64,000 bases of DNA from Anodontia alba. Taxonomy: Eukaryota; Mollusca; Bivalvia; Lucinida; Lucinidae. The stretch's first letter is position 1. Every line of letters starts with the position of its first letter. This document shows, piece by piece, positions 55,390 through 64,000 of the stretch. The stretch covers positions 58,355,463 through 58,419,462 of the forward strand of contig OZ024833.1 in assembly GCA_964016985.1 (NCBI GenBank). The letters are read 5' to 3'. The position numbers were made by a program, and so were the translations under genes. The notes below the pieces were generated by a model, which saw only the letters and a program-made list of their open reading frames with translations, had not been told where the DNA came from and did no database searches.

Positions 55390-57080
55390 GTAATGAAAAA
55401 GTTAAAAATTACAATAGTAATAGGTTGGATTTTTCAATGCACCAGCCGATTATAATAATTTTACCGTAAAAAAATTCTTATTTTTGTGTACCATTTTGTT
55501 ATATGTACATCACATTTCCTTTCAAATGCTCGGTTTTATCGTTAACAGACAGCATTAGAAAAAAAAAAAAAAAAAAAAAAAACGCCCGCAACGCATGAAT
55601 GAAGTCGTTTTAATTTCCATTGAAACCTCGAATTTTGGACATTGGAATTATCATTCGAGAGAAAAAATACAGAAAACTCCAATGTAGAACAAACGAACGC
55701 AAAACACCGATTTTTAATTGTAAAACCACCGTTGTCAACAACGCAGAACTGTCATCCCTCAGCGGTTATTGGAGTGGCGTCCCTTGTAAAAACGCAAATT
55801 TCGCATGTAACGTAATTTCGGAAGCCGGGTCTCTTGCTGTCGAAAAACAATGGTTTCATTGGGTTTCTGGATGAAATGTCGTACTTATTGCTTACCTATG
55901 ATTATTTCTTCTTTTTTCTGGACGAAATTCATTTTATTTGATTATCTTTCTTTCAAAAAGCAGAAAAACTTAGTAGCGCAAACAGAATACAATGAAGAGT
56001 CTTATCGAGATCTCTTCAATTATATTTTATTTTATTTGAACATGAAGCCACAATTTCGACACCTTGATTTTTTTTACCAAATATTCTTCATTCGTTTATG
56101 AAACGTTGCACGAAAAATGATGGTGTCGAATACGGGGCTTCATTTTTTTTCAGCTGCCTTTTACACAAAAAAATGTGAAAAAATGTCGCGTTTGGTGCTT
56201 TAGGGTGTCCGATTTGGTAGTGATCTTAAAGATTCAAAGCGATTTTGCCAAATATTTCATACATAGTTGTAAAGACGAAATATTATATAATATAAAAACT
56301 TACAAACTGAAGCATATTTTACAGTTTGCTAAAATGAGAATTAACAGGGCAGTATACAAGAATTCGTGAATCTAGCCCTTTGCTTAGTGCTTTAAGGGTT
56401 TAAATCTTCAATTTCCATTAATTAGCAGACCCAGATCAGACCAAACATATACAGAGGCTGCTTTTGCGCTACCCAACCGCAAGTCTACTTGGAGGCATTA
56501 AAATAGGTATAAATATGTCAATCACTGTATTTACCCTAAATATTTGTATAAATTTGCCCAAGTAAACAATTCACTATTAACCAATCAGACACATCATCAG
56601 ATACTCAAATGGTCTGTTCAAATTTTTCATGCGAGCTGGCTCGAAAAATGGCAATATTTAGAACAACAGATATATATTTTCCCCCAAACAACATGATGTT
56701 CCAACAACATTTGCAGGTACAACTATTTTTTACTTAATTTGTTGATGTTGAAGGTTTTTTTCTTTTCTTTTTTTTGTTGTAGTAATTTTTCGTAGGACAA
56801 TATATATTTCTGGTCCACCACAAAACATCACCCTTACATGCATTCTGCTAAAGAACGGTAACCTAAAGTTTGTATATACGTTTTCTTTTTGTATACAAGT
56901 CGTGGGCAAATGTTTGTCTATCTGTTTGCCGAATTTGTTTTGTTTTCCATAGTTTATTTTATTTTTTATTTCATTTATTTTGCATACATTATCTGTATTT
57001 GTGAGGTGGCTCAACACGTAGATAGTGTGGTGAGAAAGACCTTGGAGATTCGTCACTCAATCGTACCGGTACTAAATGCT
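55390..57080. other. AT-rich stretch, no gene recognised
   Basis: Contains an A run (55559-55581), short open frames without family features, and a T-rich stretch at 56750-56780. No exon of the ABCB gene was found here on the minus strand. Confidence 0.5.
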
Positions 57081-57087
57081 TTTAAAT

Positions 57088-58740
57088 GAATGTTCCCATT
57101 GATAGACCAATCTCTTTATTTAGTAACATTGGCAAGCTACAAGAACGAATCGTTTTCAAATACATTTAAAACCGTCCGCACGAAAACCACTTACTATACA
57201 AATATCAATCTGGATTCTTACCCATTCACTGAACAACCTCACTTAATACATATTTATCACCATATTTGTCAAACGTTTGATAATGACCAATTTTCATGTA
57301 TGGTATCCTGTGATGTGTCTAAGGCTTTTGACAGAGTCTGGCACAAGGGTCTAGTGCTTAAATTAAAACAGCATGGCATGAGTGGTTCTCTCTTGGACTG
57401 GCTGATAGACTATTAAAGTAACAGGTCTCAACGTGTGGTAATCAGATCCTGCACTTCAATTTCAAAACCAGTGCATGCTGGAGTACCCCAAGGCTCAGTC
57501 CTCGGGCCTCTACTGTTCTTGATTTATGTTAATGACATTGCAGAGTCACTTCTTAGTTTAACACGTTTATTTGCAGACGATAGCTCTCTGTTCTGCGCAG
57601 CGTCATCAATTATAGACTTATAGGGTATAATTAATCTTGATTTACAGATTCTGTCTCCTTGGGCTAAACAATGGCTCATATCCTTCAACACTTTAAAAAC
57701 TGAAGCCATCCTGTTTACTTTAAAACATTTTACTAACTTGTCCCATATAATTCTTGACGGTATTCCAATTACAGTTTTCTCGGACCACAGACATCTAGGT
57801 TTAACCCTAAGTAACAAGGGCCAGTGGCATAAACACATAGAAAACATCGTCAGCAGTGCTTCCAAAGTCATTGGTATTATGCGTAAACTAAAATTTACTT
57901 TTCATAGAGTTGCACCGAACCAAATATATCTTTCTTACGTGTTACTAATTCTGGAATGCTCTGCTGTAGTTTGGGATAACTGCACAATACAAGATTCAAA
58001 TACGCCCGAAAAACTTCAGAATGATGCAGCAAGGATTGTGACAGGTTTAACTCGTTCTGTAGCTTTAGCAAATTTATATAGAGAGTGTGGCTGCATTACA
58101 TTAAATACTAGGCGTAAAGAACAAAAACTGGCATTTATGTATAAAGCTGTTAATGACTTGACTCCTGATTATATATCTGACCCCATCCCTCATTTTGAAA
58201 GAGATACAACAAGTTATCCTCTTCGCAATAATAATACCCTGAAGTTCCATTTACCAGAACCGAACTTTCACGGAAGTCCTGTATCCCTTCATCCATCTCT
58301 CTATGGAACTCGCTTGACGAAGAGATTCGTACCTTCAGTAGCCTATCATGTTTCAAAAGTAAATTAAACAATCTGCGCACTGATTTTAATAACGTTCCAC
58401 ATTTCTTTTTATGCGGGGAACGGTATTGGTCAGTTATGCAGGCAAGAATCAGAAACAATTCTAGCAGTTTAAACAATGACTTATAGCTTAATCACCTATG
58501 CGATAGCCCAACCTGTGGATGTGGGTTTATAACAGAAGATGCTGATCACTTTTTCTTCAATTGTCCAAACTACACGAACGAGTGTGTTACACTTTTAACG
58601 AAATCCGAAATTACCTCCCTATATATACCGAAAAACTTCTTTTCGGGAATGATAGCCTAACAGATCAAAAGGACACAAGTATCTTTATCGCTGTTCAAAC
58701 CTATATCAAAAACACTGGTAGATTTGCAGTTGTTATCTAA
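57088..58740 (+). pseudogene. Non-LTR retrotransposon reverse transcriptase, 5' truncated
   Basis: This is a Jockey/CR1-like ORF2 remnant. In order: DRPISLFSNIGKLQERIVF (from 57092), HLIHIYHHICQ, the palm motif DVSKAFDRVWHKGL, AGVPQGSVLGPLLFLIYVND, the catalytic FADD in LFADDSSLF (about 57570), HLGLTLSNKGQWHKHI, and a C-terminal WNSLDEEI region. Then come a Cys/His-rich CDSPTCGCGFITEDADHFFF segment (about 58500) and GRFAVVI at the end. Breaks: stops at 57414 and 57621, frameshifts near 57165, 57230, 58285 and 58640, and a stop at 58484. The endonuclease domain is absent, as in typical 5' truncation during target-primed insertion. Confidence 0.93.
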
Positions 58741-59519
58741 TAGTTACTGAGTCTAATGAACTTTGTTAAAAACTGAAGTACGTTTGCTGACGTCGTTGCC
58801 TTTCCACCTGCTGCCGGCTGATATACCTGACTACCTTATTACACCCACTCACACACCAACTAACATAACACACACTTATATATTTATTTATATTATATTA
58901 TTGTTATTATTTCTTTATTTATATGCATATATACATTCTTCTTACTTCCATTTCTTTCAGCATTACGCATAATAACATTTCAATATAAACACTTAGATTG
59001 TCTTTTCTATAGCTTAGTCATTTGCTGTTATTGTATTTACTATATTGGCTACATAAGACATTTAAGTTACTGCTTCTATATAGCTGTTAACAGAATCTGT
59101 GAAGCAATATCTAGGGTAGATGGGGCTCTCAAACCCTGGTCGGCAATCCATCTAGGAGTTGGCAACTCCAAACAAAAGCCTGCATACCTGGATTTGCCTG
59201 TTCCAGTTATGTAAAGTCTGCTTCGGCAGCTGGGGCGGAAGAAATCATTACTATGATTCAACGGCCCAAATGGCGATGCAGCAGCATGTTGTGGAGCATG
59301 GAGAGCATGACAAAGCACAAAAGAAGTCATGGTCATCCACTGCATCCGGGCTTAGCTCAAGATGTCCTGACACTGTCTTGCCTCTGGATCCAGCTAGGTC
59401 AGGATGAGAGAGTGAGGTTGACTCTGCGCGCTCCTACCTCACTATAATCCAATTCACAGCGCATGTCATCTTAATCAGCAACACACATTCACAGCAAGCA
59501 CATATATGCAAATCATATA
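58741..59519. other. 3' UTR of the first LINE and unassigned repeat
   Basis: AT-rich sequence with TATTTATTTATATTATATT-like runs follows the ORF end. 59090-59420 has a more GC-rich, possibly retroelement-derived segment with broken frames. I cannot name it. Confidence 0.5.
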
Positions 59520-61470
59520 AAAGCCCTGCTTGTTGTCAGCAAACTCAACCTGCGCATTCAGCCTGTACGACGACCACAAGGCAAGAAGGTGCCAAAGAAA
59601 TTAGATGTCTCCAAGCTGAAACAAGACAGCAAGAGGCAAGCATTCGTCAACTGTCTCTGCAGCCGTTTAGATGCACTGGAACACAGTTCAGAAGATGTAG
59701 ATGAGACCTGGACAGTCTTTAGAGACACCGTTCACTCTTCAGCAATGGACTACCTAGGACCAGTATCTCGCAAACACCAAGATTGGTTTGATAAGAATGA
59801 CAAAGAAATTCAGGGACTCCTTCAAGAAAAACACCAAAAACACAAGGCTTACCTCAGAAATACCAGCTCAGTATCTAGCAAGACTGCCTATTCAAACATA
59901 TGCAAGACAATTCAGAAAAAGTTCTTTGATGCACTCAAGACAGTATATGGTCCCCAGAGCTCAGGAACCACCCCACTCTTTAGTGCAGATGGAACTCGTC
60001 TTCTGACTGACAAAGAAGCCATCTTGAAAAGATGGGCTGAACACTTTGATGGTGTCCTTAATCGGCCATCATCTATCAATGATGAAGCTATCAACAGACT
60101 ACCACAGGTGGAATGTAATCCGCTGCTTGATGAGCTCCCAACCGTCTCTAAAACAGTGAAAGCAATAAAACTCCTGTCATCTGGCAAGGCTCCAGGATCA
60201 GATGCAATACCTGCAGAGATTTACAAAGCAGGAGGTCCTCCAGTTGCAGAGAAACTGACAGAGTTATTTCACATTATGTGGAGAAAAGAAGCCATCCCTC
60301 AAGATTTCAAGGATGCAACAATTATCCACCTATTCAAAAGAAAAGGGAATCCTCAAGTCTGTGACAATCATCGAGGCATCTTTTTATTGCCAATTGCTGG
60401 GAAGATTCTTGCTAGGGTCCTACTGAACCGATTGAATGAACACCTGGAACGGTCAAGGCTTCTACCAGAAAGCCAGTGTGGATTCAAGAAAAACGGAGGA
60501 ACAATAGATATGATCTTCACATCACGACAGCTTCAAGATAAATGCCAGGAACAGAATGTGGACCTCTACATGACCTGTGTCGACCTCACCAAAGCATTTG
60601 GCACAGTCAGTCGTGAGAGACTTTGGAAAATTATGGCAAACTTTGGTTGTCCTGCCAAATTCATAGCAATGGTGCGGCAGTTCCATGATGGTATGTTTGC
60701 AAGGGTCCAAAATGATAGCGAGTTTTCTGATCCATTTCCTGTGAAAAATGGAGTTAAGCAAGGCTGTGTACTAGCTTCAACACTGTTCAGCATGTTTTCT
60801 GCCATGCTTACAGATGCTTTCCAGGATGGTGACAATGTTGTACCTATTAGGTATCGCTTTGATGGGAAACTTTTCAACCTAAGAAGGTTGCAAGCTAAAT
60901 CTAAGGTGGAGACAGAGGTACTAGACGAGTTCCTCTTTGCTGATGACATGGCAAAGGGTGCTCCAAGAGAAGAGAAAATGTAAAAAGGTGTGGATCAAGT
61001 ATCTGATTCATGTGACAGCTATGATCTCACAATCAGCATAAAAAAACTGAGGTAGTATATCAGCCAGCACCTGGAAAGCCTTACAAGGAGCCTACCATCA
61101 CAGTGAAAGGTCAACGACTGCAAGTGGTAGACAAGTTCACCTACCTTGGAAGCACATTGTCTAGAGTTGTGCACATTGATGATGAAGTCAATGCTAGAAT
61201 TGCCAAAGCTAGTGCAGCATTTGGCCGGCTACGTGGAAGTATTTGGGACCGAAGTGGAATCAGACTTGACACAAAGCTGAAAGTATATAGATCGGTAGTG
61301 CTGCCAACACTATTATATGCATGCGAAACTTGGACAGTTTACCAACGGCATGCCAAAAGACTGAACCACTTCCATACAAGCTGTCTTAGAAAACTTCTAA
61401 AGAGCAAGTGGCAAGACAGGATTCCAGACACAGAAGTCCTGAAAAGTTTCAGACACAGGCCACATGTCAT
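59520..61470 (+). pseudogene. RTE-like non-LTR reverse transcriptase, decayed
   Basis: The frame opens at about 59520 with LNLRIQPVRRPQGKK and runs to a stop at 60981. It contains APGSDAIPAEIYKAGG, DATIIHLFKRKGNPQVCDNH, the palm motif VDLTKAF, NGVKQGCVLA and the catalytic FADD in FLFADDMAKG. After the stop and a frameshift in an A run (about 61038) it resumes with KFTYLGSTLSR, RIAKASAAFGRL and LPTLLYACETWTVYQ. It ends around 61470, where the C-terminus runs into a minisatellite. The protein type is often annotated as craniofacial development protein 2-like. AFGTV has Gly where AFDTV is usual. The endonuclease half is missing, so the copy is inactive. Confidence 0.93.
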
Positions 61471-61495
61471 CAATCGGGCGCCGGAAAGGGTGCAA

Positions 61496-61648
61496 GGTGG
61501 GTGTCCTCATCCAGGAGCCAAGTGGGTGTCTTCACCCAGAAGCCGAGGAGTGGGTGTCCTCACCCAAGAGCAGAGAGAGTGTCCTCACTCAGGAGCCGAG
61601 AGGGTGTCCTCACCCTTGGACTTATTGGGTGTCCTCACCCGAGTCCGC
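61496..61648 (+). repeat. Minisatellite, 24-28 bp units
   Basis: Six units of GGGTGTCCTCACCC followed by an AGGAGCCGAG-like block. It replaces the expected C-terminus of the LINE protein. Overlapping open frames reading GCPHP are shadows. Confidence 0.92.
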
Positions 61649-61658
61649 GTGCCGCCAG

Positions 61659-61916
61659 TTGACCTACTTAGAGTAAGTCTTGCCAAGATAACTTGGCGGC
61701 ACGAGCCGAAGTAGTGGTGGTCCTCCACCATTCCCTAACGGATCTCGACATGACTTTTCCAGGACGTCGTACCAATACGCCGTGTTAGTCTGTCTCACAC
61801 CGGTCGGCCCCATCAGCATCTCGATGTTGGAGTACCAGCACGGGTCATCGTAGAACTGCGTAAGAAGCAAACTTTAGCCTACTTATATACTACTCAGATG
61901 GATTGACCTACTTAGA
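61659..61916. mobile_element. 230-bp insert between 14-bp direct repeats
   Basis: TTGACCTACTTAGA occurs at 61659-61672 and 61903-61916. The 230 bp between them are GC-richer than the surroundings. On the minus strand they carry a TATA-like GTATATAAGTAGG near the right edge and an open frame without ATG reading FYDDPCWYSNIEMLMGPTGV. The repeats look like a target-site duplication of a retroposed sequence of unknown origin. Confidence 0.55.
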
Positions 61917-61919
61917 CAC

Positions 61920-62055
61920 TGGGCCAATCAGATACTGATTCATGGAACCAATCGGAAAATTAACAAGCACAAAAAATAACCAATCAAAAATTATCCAATC
62001 ACAAAATGATCTGTAACAAACAGACCAATCAGAAATTTACCCAGTCACAGACTAC
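61920..62055. promoter_or_regulatory. Cluster of CCAAT motifs
   Basis: CCAATCAG, CCAATCGG, CCAATCAA, CCAATCAC and CCAATCAG lie within 130 bp, with short degenerate repeats around them. This could be a regulatory cluster of a transposable element or a decayed short tandem repeat. Confidence 0.45.
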
Positions 62056-62597
62056 CTTACATAATGATAATGGTCACATTTTGATACTTAAGACTACTCG
62101 CTTAAACTAAGTATTCCTAACCATTCTCACCACCATCTTTAGCTTTTGACTACGCGCTTCTTTAGACTACGCGATTGAGTCGAGCTCGTACTCCAAACTG
62201 CTCCTCCCTCTTCCACTACTCTTCCTCAGACTCTGGCCTTCCTCTGCCGACAGTGAATATTATTATTGAGATCACGAGGTACGGGGGTCGTGGCATGGTG
62301 TAACGGACAGAGAATAACCATGGCAAAAATAAAATGTCCTGATGTTAGTAATAACTCTAGACCATTTAGACTTTCCGAATTCTGTAATTTACAGACTGGA
62401 AGACTATTTACACGCACGGTGTTTGGGCGAGATATTTAAACTGCTTTGAATTATAACTAGGCCCGTTTCACGCCAACCCAGGAGTCCAGTAAAACTAATC
62501 CAGATTTTTCTGGCATAACCCTATGTGACTCTGTTGCACGGCTACATTAAAAATATGATTGATTGATTGATTGATTAAGCCAATCAACCCTCAGTGT

Positions 62598-62940
62598 GAG
62601 TATATAACTTATGGATTCACTTCAGTAACCATACAGACATGGAGGCAAATCAGATAAGCTTCGATGAAATGATTGGCAATCCAGTAATACTGCTGAGAGT
62701 ATGCAACGAAGCGTTCGGAAACGATGGAAATATAACAGCCATTCTTTCCATCATCACAACCAACTTTCCTAGCTCAGCCGCAACCGCAGATACAGCCGCA
62801 GCAGAAACAACAACAGCCTACGTCACAATTTATTGAGGTTATGGCAAAAGAAATTAATGAGTTGAAAAACAGAGTGAAGAGATAAGAAGACATCTCTCAA
62901 GCTCAAACCGCAGGAATACAGTTACCACCAGTCAACATAC
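62598..62940 (+). other. TATA-like site and broken ORF of unknown type
   Basis: GAGTATATAACTTATGG lies about 35 bp before an ATG at 62639. The ORF reads MEANQISFDEMIGNPVILL and CNEAFGNDGNITAILSI to NFP, then becomes low complexity. In another frame the same stretch reads a Gln/Pro-rich run and then FIEVMAKEINELKNRVKR before a stop, so one frameshift would join them. A short N-terminal domain, a Gln/Pro linker and a helix resemble gag or ORF1 proteins of retroelements, but I cannot assign a family. Confidence 0.4.
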
Positions 62941-63028
62941 CACTCCGATGAACAAGTAATCCCTACAGATTAAGGGGTTGGAGCTGGAACAAAAACACAT
63001 ACGTATGACCAAGAGGAAAATACGTCTC

Positions 63029-63305
63029 ATTACGAAAACACGCCTATTCAAATATATTGAACATTTCACCACCAAAAACTGAAAGTTTTCAGTTAAAAAT
63101 TCTGATATTTTTCATATTTCTGCTCAAAACATAGATTGTGGGAACTCGTTAGAACCGCCTCGTCAAGGCGGTTCTAATGAGTACCCACAATCTATGTTTT
63201 TAAGAAGAAATAAGAAAAATAATGTATACCCCTGTAAACCCCATTTTTACTTTATAAAAGTGGGGTTTAAGGGGGTCAAAATTATATAGGCATGTTTTCG
63301 TGATG
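63029..63305. repeat. Family B foldback element, copy 3
   Basis: Ends CATTACGAAAACACGCC and GGCATGTTTTCGTGATG; in inverse orientation to the copy at 36311. The single central hairpin is at 63139-63187. Confidence 0.93.
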
Positions 63306-63429
63306 TGAATTACGGAATCACGGACAACCTGAAACCAGTATACCCCTATACCCCCTCCCACTACCACCACCATCCCCGTACTTCTTATGCGTGGTATATA
63401 ATAGGAAAACATGTAACAATGTCGTTTGC

Positions 63430-64000
63430 TGATTTTTTACCCAGCATGTTAACCGTTTAAGTAAAATTTCATGGTGATAGATTGATAGATGGGTCGAGCC
63501 ATGAGAAAAAAAGATCTTCGGAGAAAATGCGAGCAGTAAAAATCCAGACTAGCCAGTAAAGTTACACAATCTGATAAGGGTCATTGCTATACACTGATAC
63601 ACTGTATAAAATCAAGAGATTCTATAACCGGGCAGCGAAGGACCTGGCTTGGCTGTGCGCATACTCGAGCTGCTCCGGGCAGCCGCTCCGCAGATGCCCC
63701 GAAGGTACATGATCTAATTAAGAGTTTCACTTAGAAGTAAACAAATAAATATTGAGATAAATTATAGGGCAAATCGTTTTGTTGTAAAAAAAGTGAGGAA
63801 GACACAACAGTGACTCGTCTGCTAGTCACCTGAAATATCAAGCCTTATTTTCTCTGAAAAATAAAAATATTATTATTATGTAGGTGATTAGCGCTTTAAG
63901 CTTTTATACTAAAATATGTGAAGATTCAGCAGACGACAAATTGATGATATGTTTCTTATTGTTCCCGGGAAACAGAATTTGCCATTTCATGCAAATTGTC
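63430..64000. repeat. Family H fragments, the last cut by the window end
   Basis: Blocks TGTCGTTTGCTGATTTTTTACCC (63420-63440), ATCAAGCCTTATTTTCTCTG (63838) and, from about 63925, CAGCAGACGACAAATTGATG through TGCCATTTCATGCAAATTGTC at the final base. The last copy's right arm lies beyond the window. Confidence 0.75.

Noticed and set aside
57090..61470. A single composite retroelement made of both reverse transcriptases
   Set aside because: The two proteins belong to different clades by motif (AFDRVWHKG versus AFGTVSRE), the first has its own C-terminus and 3' end at 58740, and unrelated sequence lies between them.
61408..61714. GCPHP-rich open frames in three reading frames
   Set aside because: All three are translations of the 24-28 bp minisatellite; openness in several frames is a property of the repeat.

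Overview
The window is AT-rich metazoan nuclear DNA. It holds one intron-rich, decayed-looking host gene embedded in very dense non-coding repeats and dead transposons. The mix of short palindromic repeats, tRNA-derived SINEs, mariner remnants and non-LTR retroelements suggests a mollusc, most likely a bivalve. That assignment is an inference from general repeat character, since no species-specific marker is visible. No bacterial features, CRISPR array or operon are present.

The only host gene I can support is an ABCB-type full transporter (ABCB1/P-glycoprotein-like) on the minus strand, spread from about 43.1 kb down to 1.84 kb. Thirteen exons can be placed: four for NBD1 (42987-43112, 41702-41905, 40443-40613, 38447-38608), two linker exons including a 19-bp mini-exon (36068-36086, 29327-29433), six for TMD2 (27446-27601, 25425-25519 or 25529, 22355-22423, 20531-20614, 13572-13813, 6371-6533) and the first NBD2 exon (1841-2038). 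TMD1 and the rest of NBD2 were not found. Several features point to a pseudogene or a strongly diverged paralogue. NBD1 has lost the second Walker A glycine, the second signature glycine and the catalytic Walker B glutamate. One splice donor reads AT, one acceptor appears to read AC, one exon lacks its first three codons, and one TMD2 exon is missing.

Mobile elements: a mariner transposase remnant (about 2.05-4.97 kb) was split by a 544-bp inverted-repeat element at a TA target, and its 3' half was then duplicated in tandem with an 883-bp period. A second, unrelated mariner copy lies at 30.98-32.0 kb. Two 5'-truncated non-LTR retrotransposon reverse transcriptases lie at 57.1-58.74 kb and 59.5-61.47 kb, both with stops and frameshifts. 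tRNA-derived SINE copies occur at about 32.1-32.66, 42.25-42.49 and 43.73-44.0 kb, and tRNA-like remnants at 54.8 and 55.3 kb.

Most of the rest consists of recurrent foldback or MITE-like families, named A to H, M, N, O and S here, plus a longer dispersed family (R/I) and family P. Three families with unrelated arms share the same central hairpin. Two elements with matching 10-bp inverted ends (16.7-18.4 kb and 49.46-51.33 kb) carry completely different internal tandem arrays. One of these arrays repeats a 17-bp nuclear-receptor-like motif unchanged seven times.

The genes do not form a functional system. The region is best read as a transporter locus, possibly dead, that has accumulated nested insertions. 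The nesting gives a relative order for many of them.
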